This document shows, in pieces, positions 1 to 7,575 of a stretch of DNA of 64,000 nt. Every line of letters starts with the position of its first letter. Within the stretch, counting starts at the first letter, position 1. Location of the stretch: positions 248,001 to 312,000 of the forward strand of contig NZ_MBSO01000012.1 in assembly GCF_001695835.1 (NCBI RefSeq). The letters are read 5' to 3'. This DNA is from Ensifer sp. LC11. Its GTDB lineage: Bacteria > Pseudomonadota > Alphaproteobacteria > Rhizobiales > Rhizobiaceae. The translations under genes were made by a program, and so were the position numbers. The notes beneath the pieces were generated by a model. That model was not told the DNA's origin, did not search any database, and saw nothing but the letters and a program-made list of their open reading frames with translations.

Positions 1-2
1 AT

Positions 3-134
3 CTCAAGGACCGGCCGCTCTCGAAGGAGATCGAGGCGCTGCAGGATGCCTTCACTTGCCACGACCTGTTGCGATCCTTCGTCGCGACGGCGCCGATGCC
101 GGAGTTCGACGACTTCTTTGCACTCGGCAAGTGA
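3..134 (+). CDS. C-terminal end of a lyase-like protein (possible ergothionase / aromatic amino acid lyase family), truncated by window edge
   Basis: An open frame enters from the left edge and stops at 132-134, giving 43 residues. The piece DRPLSKEIEAL resembles the pattern near the C-terminus of histidine ammonia-lyase relatives (Asp-Arg-x-Leu-x-x-Asp/Glu-Ile-Glu-Ala). Ergothionase, which removes trimethylamine from ergothioneine to give thiourocanate, is known to belong to that superfamily. The four genes that follow fit the later steps of that route, so an ergothionase is the natural reading. The match rests on about a dozen residues, and an unrelated protein cannot be excluded. The next gene starts 18 bases later, so this is probably the first visible gene of the same operon. 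Confidence 0.35.
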   Translation, partial: LKDRPLSKEIEALQDAFTCHDLLRSFVATAPMPEFDDFFALGK

Positions 135-152
135 CACAACGAGGAGAGCAGC

Positions 153-1529
153 ATGTCCGATTTCGATCTCGTTCTGAAAGGCACCGTTGTTCTCCCGCAC
201 CGGATCGTCGAGGGCGGCCATGTGGCGGTTCGCGACGGCAAGGTGGTGCATGTCGGGCAGGGCGCTGCACCGGCTGCGCGTGAACGGCATGATCTCGGCA
301 ATGCGCTGATCCTGCCCGGCGCTGTCGATGCGCAGGTGCATTCGCTGTCGCAGAAAAACCAGGAGGATTTCATCTGGTCGACGCGCTCGGCGGCCGCCGG
401 CGGCGTCACCACCATCGTCGACATGCCCTATGACGAGGGCAATCTCGTCTGCTCGGCCGAGGCGCTGCGCCGCAAGATCGACCATGCGGGGCCGCAGGCG
501 CGCGTCGATTTCGCGCTCTACGGCACCGTCGATCCCGAGGAGGGGCCGGCGCGCATCGGCGAGATGGTCGAGGCCGGTGTCGCCGCCTTCAAGTTCTCCA
601 CCTTCGGCACCGATCCGAAGCGCTTTCCCCGCATTCCGGCGGCCCTTCTCGAAGACTGTTTCCGCGCGATCGCACTGAGCGGGCTTACAGCCGGCGTCCA
701 CAATGAGGACGATGAGGCGGTGCGCGCCGCGATCGACAAGGTGAAGGCCGCAGGGATCACCGACTACCGCGCCCACGGGCTGTCGCGCCCGCCGCTGACG
801 GAGCTGCTGGCCACCAACCAGATCTACGAGACGGGCGCTGCCACAGGCTGCCCGGCACATGTGGTGCACTGCTCGCTCGGGCGCGGTTACGAGATTGCTG
901 CCGCCTACCGCGCCCAAGGGCACGCCGCGACCATCGAGTGCTGCATCCACTATCTGACGCTCGACGAGGAAAACGACGTCCGCCGGCTCGGCGGCAAGGC
1001 GAAGATCAACCCGCCGATCCGGCCGCGCGCCGAGGTGGAAAAGCTCTGGCGCCATGTGGCCGACGGCACGGTAACGATGGTTTCGACCGATCATGTGAGC
1101 TGGTCGGAGGACCGCAAGACCAATCCTGATATGCTGGCCAATGCCTCGGGCGTGCCGGGGCTCGAAGTCATGGTGCCGCTCTTCGTCAAGGGCGCGCTGG
1201 AGCGCGGCATCCCATTGACGCGAGCTGCCGAACTGATGACGCTGAACCCGGCCCGGCATTTCCGCCTCGACCACCAGAAGGGCGCGCTGGAAGTCGGCAA
1301 GGATGCCGACATCATCGTCATGACGCCGGAGCCCTATGTTTATGATGCGGCCGCCAGCGGTCACAACGTTGTCGGCTGGTCGCCCTATAACGGTATCAGG
1401 CTGCCCTGGCGGGTGTCCGCTACCTATTTGCGTGGCAGGCTTGCCTTTGATGGTCGCACGGTGCTGGCTGAACCGGGTGTCGGCCAGTTCGTCCGACCGC
1501 TTCCGACCCTGGCGCTGCGGGAGGCGTGA
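153..1529 (+). CDS. Hydantoinase/dihydroorotase-family amidohydrolase, probable hydantoin-5-propionate amidohydrolase
   Basis: A 458-residue cyclic amidohydrolase that should open a hydantoin ring to an N-carbamoyl amino acid. Family landmarks are visible: the carbamylated lysine candidate K147 (AFKFST), metal histidines H183 (GVHNED) and H239 (VVHCS), and the catalytic aspartate D313 (VSTDH). The first metal motif is unusual: the family HxH reads Q61-V-H63 (DAQVHS), so its first histidine is replaced by glutamine. The ATG follows a good GAGGAG Shine-Dalgarno. Its stop overlaps the start of the carbamoyl-hydrolase gene, which implies translational coupling. Placed with DUF917 and a urocanase paralogue, it most likely converts hydantoin-5-propionate to N-carbamoyl-glutamate. 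A general dihydropyrimidinase or allantoinase role is the alternative. Confidence 0.8.
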   Translation: MSDFDLVLKGTVVLPHRIVEGGHVAVRDGKVVHVGQGAAPAARERHDLGNALILPGAVDAQVHSLSQKNQEDFIWSTRSAAAGGVTTIVDMPYDEGNLVCSAEALRRKIDHAGPQARVDFALYGTVDPEEGPARIGEMVEAGVAAFKFSTFGTDPKRFPRIPAALLEDCFRAIALSGLTAGVHNEDDEAVRAAIDKVKAAGITDYRAHGLSRPPLTELLATNQIYETGAATGCPAHVVHCSLGRGYEIAAAYRAQGHAATIECCIHYLTLDEENDVRRLGGKAKINPPIRPRAEVEKLWRHVADGTVTMVSTDHVSWSEDRKTNPDMLANASGVPGLEVMVPLFVKGALERGIPLTRAAELMTLNPARHFRLDHQKGALEVGKDADIIVMTPEPYVYDAAASGHNVVGWSPYNGIRLPWRVSATYLRGRLAFDGRTVLAEPGVGQFVRPLPTLALREA

Positions 1530-2809
1530 TGAGCAAGACCGCACACAAGGTTCCGGCCAATCTGCCCGTGAACGCCAGCCGCATCGCCGGCATCGTCAAC
1601 GGTTTGGGGGGCATTACCGAGCCCGACCGGCCTTACACGCGGCGCGCTTTCACGCCGCTCTTCCTCGAAGGGCGCGCCTTTCTCGACCGGCGCTTTCGTG
1701 CCGCAGGGCTTGAGACCCGGATCGACGCCGCCGGCAATCTGATCGGCCGTCGTAAGGGACGGAAATCGGCGCTCGGCACGATCATGCTCGGTTCCCACTC
1801 CGACACGGTGCCCGATGGCGGCCGTTTCGATGGTATCGCCGGCGTAGCGGCGGCGCTCGAAGTGGCGCGGGCGCTTTCCGACAACGGCATCGAGCTCGAC
1901 CATGATCTGGAAATCGTCGATTTCCTCGCCGAGGAAGTGTCGATCTTCGGCGTTTCCTGCGTCGGCAGCCGTGGCATGGCGGGCGTGCTGCCGGATGGCT
2001 GGCTGAACCGCACGCAGGGCGAGCTGAGTTTGCGGCAGGGCATCGTCGAAGTGGGCGGTGACCCCTCGCGGCTTTCGGGGTCGAAGCGCTCCGACATCAA
2101 GGCCTTCCTGGAACTGCACATCGAGCAGGGGCCGGTGCTGGAGACGGGGCGGCTCGACGTCGGCGTCGTCACCGCCATCGCCGGCATCACCCGCATCGAG
2201 ATCATCGTCGAGGGACAGGCCGATCACGCCGGTACGACGCCGATGGGGCATCGGCGTGATGCTCTGGTCGCAGCCTCCCGGCTGGTGTTGGAAATTGAGC
2301 GGCTGGCAACGGAATTTTCACGCGGCGACGGGCACTTCACTGCGACCGTCGGCGAGTTCTCGATCGAGCCGAACGCGGCCAATGTGGTGCCATCGCGCGT
2401 GCGGCTGCTGATTGACGCGCGCGCCGAACTGCGGCCGCAGATGGAGCGGTTTCTCGCGACGCTCGCGTCGCTTTGTCAGGGCCTCGCCGAGGCATCTGGC
2501 GTGACGATTGCGCCCGCCAATGTGCTCTCGGACAACCACCCGACGCCGGGAGATACGCTGCTGCTTTCGACGCTGGAAGAAAGCTGCGACGCTATCGGCG
2601 CCAAGCACCGGCGCATGGCGTCCGGCGCCGGCCACGACACCGCCTGGATGGGGCGCATCACCCGCTCGGCGATGGTCTTCATTCCCTGCCTCGGCGGGCG
2701 TTCGCATGCGCCCGAGGAATGGGCCGACAACGACGATATCGCGCTCGGCGCTGCCGTTCTCTTCGATGCGGTGAAGCGGCTCGACAAAAAATTGCAGGAG
2801 AAAGTGTGA
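1529..2809 (+). CDS. M20-family Zn-dependent N-carbamoyl-L-amino-acid hydrolase (likely N-carbamoyl-glutamate amidohydrolase)
   Basis: A metallo-amidohydrolase of the allantoate amidohydrolase/L-carbamoylase branch of M20, 426 residues from the ATG. A GTG one codon upstream is also possible, and both overlap the preceding TGA. Metal and catalytic motifs read clearly: H90 in GSHSDTVPDGG, D101 in RFDGIAG, E135-E136 in FLAEE, H197 in LELHIEQG, and a final His in GGRSHAPEEW. The reaction is hydrolysis of the N-carbamoyl group to the free amino acid, CO2 and ammonia. Coupled to the hydantoinase, it forms the classic two-step hydantoin-to-amino-acid module. The neighbourhood points to N-carbamoyl-L-glutamate as substrate (inference). 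Confidence 0.85.
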   Translation: MSKTAHKVPANLPVNASRIAGIVNGLGGITEPDRPYTRRAFTPLFLEGRAFLDRRFRAAGLETRIDAAGNLIGRRKGRKSALGTIMLGSHSDTVPDGGRFDGIAGVAAALEVARALSDNGIELDHDLEIVDFLAEEVSIFGVSCVGSRGMAGVLPDGWLNRTQGELSLRQGIVEVGGDPSRLSGSKRSDIKAFLELHIEQGPVLETGRLDVGVVTAIAGITRIEIIVEGQADHAGTTPMGHRRDALVAASRLVLEIERLATEFSRGDGHFTATVGEFSIEPNAANVVPSRVRLLIDARAELRPQMERFLATLASLCQGLAEASGVTIAPANVLSDNHPTPGDTLLLSTLEESCDAIGAKHRRMASGAGHDTAWMGRITRSAMVFIPCLGGRSHAPEEWADNDDIALGAAVLFDAVKRLDKKLQEKV

Positions 2810-2810
2810 G

Positions 2811-3908
2811 ATGGGCCGGATACTGAAGGAAAAGGACGTCGAGGCGGCGGTCAAGGGCGGTTCCGTCTATGCCGCCGGCGGTGGCGGCTGGGCCGATCAT
2901 GGCCGCATGCTCGGCTATGCCGCGGTCTCGATCGGCAAGCCCGAGCTGGTCTCGATCGACGAGCTCGACGCCAATGACTGGGTGGCAACTGCAGCCGCCA
3001 TCGGCGCGCCGGCCTCGACCACGCCCTGGGAGATGCGCGGCGTCGACTACGTCAAGGCCGTGCAACTGTTGCAGGAGGCGCTCGGCGAGAAGCTTTCGGG
3101 GCTGATCATTGGCCAGAACGGCAAGTCCTCGACGCTGAATGGCTGGCTGCCCTCGGCGATCCTCGGCACCAAGGTGGTGGATGCGGTCGGCGACATCCGC
3201 GCGCATCCGACCGGCGACATGGGTTCGATCGGCCTTGCCGGCTCGCCCGAGCCGATGATCCAGACGGCCGTCGGGGGCAATCGCGAGGAAAACCGCTACA
3301 TCGAGCTGGTGGTGCGCGGCGCCACCGCCAAGGTCTCGCCGGTGCTGCGCACCGCGTCGGACATGTCCGGCGGCTTCATTGCCTCCTGCCGCAATCCGGT
3401 GCGCGCATCTTACGTCAAAGCCAATGCGGCGCTTGGCGGCATCTCGCTGGCCTTGGCGCTCGGCGAGGCGATCATCGCGGCCGAAGCCAGGGGCGGCAGC
3501 GCCATCATCGACGCGATCGTCAAGACGACCAATGGCGCGATCCTTGCGGAAGGCACGATCACCGACAAATCGGTCACCTACACCAAGGAAGCCTTCGATA
3601 TCGGCACGGTGACGCTGGGGAAGGGCGCTGACTCAACGGTATTGCATGTGATGAACGAGTACATGGCGGTTGACTCTGCGGAAGGCAGAAGGCTTGCGAC
3701 TTTCCCCGACGTCATCACCACGTTGTCGCCGGAGGGCGAGCCCCTGAGCGTCGGGCAGTTGCAGGTGGGCATGCGGATCTTCGTGCTGCACGTGCCGAAG
3801 ACGGTGATCCCGCTGTCGTCCAGCGTGCTCGACCCGACTGTCTATCCATCCGTTGAAAAGGCGATGGGCATCGAGCTTGCCCGCTACGCGCTTTCGGGGC
3901 GGCAATGA
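2811..3908 (+). CDS. DUF917 family protein, probable thiohydantoin desulfurase
   Basis: A 365-residue protein with DUF917 features: a glycine-rich N-terminus (YAAGGGGWADHG), the segment DANDWVATAAAIGAPAS, and GDMGSIGLAGSP. Members of this family have been described as removing sulfur from thiohydantoins, including 3-(5-oxo-2-thioxoimidazolidin-4-yl)propionate in ergothioneine breakdown (established knowledge, from memory). The gene begins one base after the carbamoylase stop and shares its operon. Placed between a urocanase paralogue that would make the thiohydantoin and a hydantoinase that would use the product, it fits release of sulfide from the ring. DUF917 proteins with hydantoinase A/B homologues elsewhere have other assigned roles, so the exact substrate is inferred. 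Confidence 0.8.
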   Translation: MGRILKEKDVEAAVKGGSVYAAGGGGWADHGRMLGYAAVSIGKPELVSIDELDANDWVATAAAIGAPASTTPWEMRGVDYVKAVQLLQEALGEKLSGLIIGQNGKSSTLNGWLPSAILGTKVVDAVGDIRAHPTGDMGSIGLAGSPEPMIQTAVGGNREENRYIELVVRGATAKVSPVLRTASDMSGGFIASCRNPVRASYVKANAALGGISLALALGEAIIAAEARGGSAIIDAIVKTTNGAILAEGTITDKSVTYTKEAFDIGTVTLGKGADSTVLHVMNEYMAVDSAEGRRLATFPDVITTLSPEGEPLSVGQLQVGMRIFVLHVPKTVIPLSSSVLDPTVYPSVEKAMGIELARYALSGRQ

Positions 3909-3921
3909 CGGGAGCAGGACC

Positions 3922-4251
3922 ATGGCACGCGATGCAGGTCTGGAAGAGCTGATCCGGGAAGAACTCGGCGACCGGGCCGGTCTTTCGGAAAAGGCAATGT
4001 TCGGCGGCTGGGCCTATCTGCTTCACGGCAACCTGCTCCTTGGCGCGCGCGAGGGCTCGCTGCTGGTCAGGCTCGGCAAGGGCAATGACGGCTGGGCGCT
4101 TGCGCTGTCCGATATCGAGCTGATGGTGATGAACGGGCGGGCAATGCATGGCTGGGTTCGCGCCGGAGCGGATGCCTATGGCGACGACGTTTTGCGCCGG
4201 CGGCTGCTCGATGGGGCGATCGCCTTTGTCGAGACGTTGCCGCCGAAGTGA
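3922..4251 (+). CDS. TfoX/Sxy N-terminal domain protein
   Basis: A 109-residue stand-alone TfoX N-terminal domain, with the family core KAMFGGWAYLLHGNLL near residues 23-38. The ATG at 3922 follows GGAGCAGG and is preferred over the upstream in-frame codon at 3853, which lies inside DUF917. It sits 13 bases after DUF917, so it is probably co-transcribed. It has no C-terminal TfoX domain, and a competence role is unlikely to transfer from gammaproteobacteria. A second single-domain homologue with the same FGGWAYL core lies at 33889-34221. Function unknown. Confidence 0.75.
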   Translation: MARDAGLEELIREELGDRAGLSEKAMFGGWAYLLHGNLLLGAREGSLLVRLGKGNDGWALALSDIELMVMNGRAMHGWVRAGADAYGDDVLRRRLLDGAIAFVETLPPK

Positions 4252-4318
4252 GTGAGGCTGGTGGTTTGCGCCGCCGGCGCGAGTTGGTCGGCTGCCCCGC
4301 CAGTCAGTGTCGCAGTTG

Positions 4319-4510
4319 CCCCTCACCCTAACCCTCTCCCCGCAGGCGGGGAGAGGGGACGTGGCCGCTAGCGTCGGCGGAGCGTGTGGCGAGTGGCGCG
4401 GTCCACGCGTGCATCGTGGGCGGAAGCGTTGCGATTGGAATGCGGCCGATGCGGCAGGCACAACGCCATCCCCTCTCTCCGCCTGCGGGGAGAGGGCTAG
4501 GGTGAGGGGC
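4319..4510. repeat. RIME-like intergenic mosaic element
   Basis: The stretch opens with CCCCTCACCCTAACC and a CTCCCCGCAGGCGGGGAG hairpin and closes with the inverted version ending in GGTGAGGGGC. This outer inverted repeat is typical of rhizobial RIME elements. It fills most of the 372-base gap between the TfoX-like gene and the urocanase paralogue. No gene is evident in it. Confidence 0.8.
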
Positions 4511-4623
4511 TGTTCCTCCACCATATTGAATGAGGGAGGGGACCGTTACCTCCCCGCCGAGGTGAATGGAAGAGGAAGAGCGGCTTCGCACCTCCCGCGG
4601 ACACAACAACAAGGAATGAGACG

Positions 4624-6282
4624 ATGCCCAAGGCCAATCCCCGTCACCCGAACTTTCCGATCCCCGGCGGGCCGGAGTTGCGCGCCAAGGGCTGGCGGCA
4701 GGAAGCGCTGCTGCGGCTGCTCGAAAACGTGCTCTCGGTCGGCGAGGATCCGGACAACCTCGTCGTCTATGCCGCCCTCGGCAAGGCGGCGCGCAACTGG
4801 CCGGCGCATCGCGCCATCGTCAAGGCGCTCATCGGGATGGACGAGGACCAGACGCTGATCATCCAGTCCGGCAAGCCTGTGGGTTTGCTCAAGACCCATG
4901 CCAAGGCGCCGCTGGTGATCATGGCCAATTGCAACATCGTCGGCCAATGGGCCAAGGCCGAGGTGTTTTATGAGTTGCAGCGCAAGGGGCTGATCTGCTG
5001 GGGCGGGCTGACGGCCGGGGCCTGGCAATATATCGGCAGCCAGGGCGTGATCCAGGGCACCTACGAGATCTTCATGCGAATCGCCGAGCGCCGGTTCGGC
5101 GGCGATCTCTCCGGCCGCTTCGTGCTGACGGCGGGGCTTGGCGGCATGGGCGGTGCGCAGCCGCTGGCCGGCCGTATGGCGGGCGCGGCGATCCTCTGCG
5201 TCGATATCGATGCGGAACGGGCGAAGAAACGCCGCGAGATCGGCTATCTGCAGGAGATCGCGCCCGACCTTGACGCGGCGCTGGCGATGATCGACGCGGC
5301 GGTGAAGGAAAAGCGCGCGCTTTCGGTCGGCCTCGTCGGCAATGCAGCGGAGATCTATCCGGAGATCGCACGGCGCGGCATCGTGCCCGACGTTGTGACC
5401 GACCAGAGCTCGGCGCATGATCTGGTCTATGGCTACGTGCCGAAGGGCATGAGCCTTGACCAGGTGAAGGCTCTGCGGGACGAGGGCCAGGGGCAACTGA
5501 TGGCGGCAAGCCGCGCCTCGATCGTCGAGCACGTCAAGGCGATGCTCGACTTCCAGGAAAAGGGCGCGGAAGTCTTCGACAACGGCAACCTCATCCGCAC
5601 CCAGGCACGCGAGGGCGGTGTCGCCAATGCCTTCGACATTCCGATCTTTACCGAAGCCTATCTGCGCCCGCTCTTTGCCCGCGCGATCGGCCCCTTCCGC
5701 TGGATGGCCCTTTCGGGCGAGGAGAGCGACATCGCCCGGATCGACGATCTGCTCTTGGATATGTTTCCGGACAACAGGATCGTCACCAACTGGATCAGGC
5801 TCGCGCGTGAGCATATCCCCTTTGAGGGCCTGCCGGCCCGCATCGCCTGGCTCGGCCATGGCGAGCGCACGGCGCTGGCGCGGCGCGTCAATGAGCTCGT
5901 GGCCTCCGGTGAACTCAAGGGACCGATCGCGTTTTCGCGCGACCATCTCGATGCCGGTGCGATGGCGCATCCGAACATCATGACCGAGCGGATGAAGGAC
6001 GGATCGGACGCGATCGCCGATTGGCCGCTGCTCGACGCCATGCTGCTCTGCTCGTCGATGGCCGACCTCGTCGTCGTCCATTCCGGCGGCGGCGGTTACG
6101 CCGGTTACATGACAAGCTGCGGCGTGACGGTCGTTGCCGATGGCACGGTTGAGGCCGACGAACGGCTCGACCATGCGCTCACCAACGACACGTCTCTCGG
6201 CGTCATCCGTTATGCCGATGCCGGCTATGAGGAGAGCTTCGAGGAGATCGCCGCCAAGGGCATCGGGCACGTGACGGTGTGA
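4624..6282 (+). CDS. Urocanase-family hydratase, probable thiourocanate hydratase
   Basis: A 552-residue protein, full length for urocanase. It carries family blocks: LIIQSGKPVG, NCNIVGQWA, the NAD-binding stretch TAGLGGMGGAQPLA, SSAHDLVYGY, and SRDHLDAGAMAHPN. Urocanase adds water to urocanate using tightly bound NAD. This copy departs from canonical HutU at two pocket segments: PARIAWLG, where HutU (as I recall) has an essential Cys (PARICW), and VVHSGGGGYAGY in place of the HutU LHHGGGVGMG. No hutH/hutI/hutG genes adjoin it; instead it lies beside DUF917, hydantoinase and carbamoylase genes. Thiourocanate hydratase is therefore the best call. RBS: AAGGA about 10 bases upstream. Confidence 0.75.
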   Translation: MPKANPRHPNFPIPGGPELRAKGWRQEALLRLLENVLSVGEDPDNLVVYAALGKAARNWPAHRAIVKALIGMDEDQTLIIQSGKPVGLLKTHAKAPLVIMANCNIVGQWAKAEVFYELQRKGLICWGGLTAGAWQYIGSQGVIQGTYEIFMRIAERRFGGDLSGRFVLTAGLGGMGGAQPLAGRMAGAAILCVDIDAERAKKRREIGYLQEIAPDLDAALAMIDAAVKEKRALSVGLVGNAAEIYPEIARRGIVPDVVTDQSSAHDLVYGYVPKGMSLDQVKALRDEGQGQLMAASRASIVEHVKAMLDFQEKGAEVFDNGNLIRTQAREGGVANAFDIPIFTEAYLRPLFARAIGPFRWMALSGEESDIARIDDLLLDMFPDNRIVTNWIRLAREHIPFEGLPARIAWLGHGERTALARRVNELVASGELKGPIAFSRDHLDAGAMAHPNIMTERMKDGSDAIADWPLLDAMLLCSSMADLVVVHSGGGGYAGYMTSCGVTVVADGTVEADERLDHALTNDTSLGVIRYADAGYEESFEEIAAKGIGHVTV

Positions 6283-6307
6283 GGGGCCCGGCGGCTTTGT
6301 CTCTACT

Positions 6308-6440
6308 CTCATCTCTGTGCTTGTCACAGAGATCCAGCCACGGCGCGTCCGCGCCGTGAATAGCGCTGGAAAGTAGCAAGTGAGTCTCTGGCGCTGCGGA
6401 CGCAGCGCCGCTGGATTTCTGTGACAAGCACAGAAATGAG
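6308..6440. repeat. MITE-like inverted-repeat element, copy 1
   Basis: A 133-bp element with imperfect terminal inverted repeats of about 30 bp: CTCATCTCTGTGCTTGTCAC on the left, and ATTTCTGTGACAAGCACAG followed by AAATGAG on the right. The interior carries GC-rich hairpins (GGCGCGTCCGCGCC and GCGCTGCGGACGCAGCGC). A second copy lies at 7363-7501 and a half copy at 60086-60140. It encodes no transposase. Confidence 0.75.
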
Positions 6441-6537
6441 GGAGAGGAGGAACGCTCCGAGTCCGCCCGACATGCAAGCGCCTTGGTGCAGGACACGGCA
6501 AGCGCTAATATGCCGCCTTTACTGCTTGGAGGCGATC

Positions 6538-7344
6538 ATGACGTCGAGCTTCAATGTGCAGAGTGCGACCGGTTACGAGCAACTGATGGGCCGGTGGAGC
6601 CGGCAGCTTGCGCCGCTGTTCATCGATTTTGTTGGCGTTGCCGACGGCGAACGGGTGCTGGACGTCGGCTGCGGCACCGGAAGCCTGACCTTTGCGCTGC
6701 CGCATGCGGCAAATCTCAGCGAGATCGCCGCGATCGACTTTTCACCCGTTTTCGTCGAAGCGGCGATCCGGGCAAACAGCGATCCGAGGATCAGGATCCA
6801 GCAGGCCGATGCCTGTGCGCTACCCTTTGACGATGGTTCGTTCGACCGGGCGCTGGCGCTGCTGGTGCTGCATTTCGTACCGGAATCCGGCAAGGCCGTC
6901 GCTGAAATGCGCCGGGTCACGCGACCGGGCGGGGTCGTTGCCGCCGTCGTCTGGGATCACTTTGGCGGTATGCCGGGGATGCGTATGGTGCTCGATGTGG
7001 CGGCCATGCTCGACGAAAACGCGGTGCAGGTGCGCAGCCGCTATTGTTTCCAGCCGATGATGCGGCCGGGCGAGATGATGCAGAGTTTCGCGGCGAATGG
7101 CCTCGTGGATATCGAGCACACGTCGCTGATGATCCGGATGGACTACCAGTCGTTCGAGGATTTCTGGCAGCCGATCGCGGCGGGCGAGGGACCCTTGGGC
7201 AAATATGTCGCGGCGTTGGATCCCGGGCTGCGGGCGAAGGTCGATGCGGGGGTGCGCGCGGCCTATGAGGCTGGCCAGCCTGATGGTCCTCGCTCCTTTG
7301 CGGCGGTGGCATGGGCCTGCCGGGGCGTGGTTCCCGCCGCCTGA
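6538..7344 (+). CDS. Class I SAM-dependent methyltransferase
   Basis: A 268-residue methyltransferase with the SAM-binding motif I VLDVGCGTGS (about residues 39-48), the acidic motif II AIDFSP, and the post-motif segments ADACALPFDDGSFD and MRRVTRPGGVV. The ATG is set by TTGGAGGCGATC; the frame is open further upstream through the repeat, but no better start exists. The UbiE/Methyltransf_11 fold is clear while the substrate is not. The gene is a lone insertion bracketed by two copies of the same short inverted-repeat element and has no obvious link to either neighbouring operon. Confidence 0.85.
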   Translation: MTSSFNVQSATGYEQLMGRWSRQLAPLFIDFVGVADGERVLDVGCGTGSLTFALPHAANLSEIAAIDFSPVFVEAAIRANSDPRIRIQQADACALPFDDGSFDRALALLVLHFVPESGKAVAEMRRVTRPGGVVAAVVWDHFGGMPGMRMVLDVAAMLDENAVQVRSRYCFQPMMRPGEMMQSFAANGLVDIEHTSLMIRMDYQSFEDFWQPIAAGEGPLGKYVAALDPGLRAKVDAGVRAAYEAGQPDGPRSFAAVAWACRGVVPAA

Positions 7345-7362
7345 TGCGCTTCCACGCGAGCC

Positions 7363-7501
7363 CTCATCTCTGTGCTTGTCACAGAGATCCGGCAGCGCCG
7401 CGTCGGCGGCGCGAGAGGCTTTTTCCTTCCAGAGTCTGGCAGAAGTCATTCACCGCGCGGACGCGCCGTGGCTGGATTTCTGTGACAGGCACAGAAATGA
7501 G
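7363..7501. repeat. MITE-like inverted-repeat element, copy 2
   Basis: A 139-bp relative of the element at 6308-6440, with the same left end (CTCATCTCTGTGCTTGTCAC) and a right end ATTTCTGTGACAGGCACAGA. The middle differs, with hairpins GCGCCGCGTCGGCGGCGC and a diverged spacer. It lies 18 bases past the methyltransferase stop and fills most of the gap to the convergent SDR gene. Confidence 0.75.
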
Positions 7502-7575
7502 GGAGGGAAGGAAACGCTTCAAGTCCTTGTCCAGTGTAGGCACATGGGGCTGTCGGGGTACTGAGCGTCAGCCGA

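Noticed and set aside
4624-6282. Assignment of the urocanase-like gene to histidine utilisation (hutU)
   Set aside because: No hutH, hutI, hutG or hutC is adjacent, active-site segments differ, and the neighbours fit thiohydantoin chemistry.
4546-6501. 651-codon open frame on the minus strand opposite the urocanase-like gene
   Set aside because: It lies antisense to a gene with clear urocanase motifs; its translation has no recognisable domain and biased low-complexity composition, as expected for a high-GC shadow frame.
6308-7501. CRISPR-like or IS-end interpretation of the repeated CTGTGCTTGTCACAG sequences
   Set aside because: There are only two full copies and a half copy, they are widely spaced with internal dyad symmetry, and no transposase or cas gene is present.
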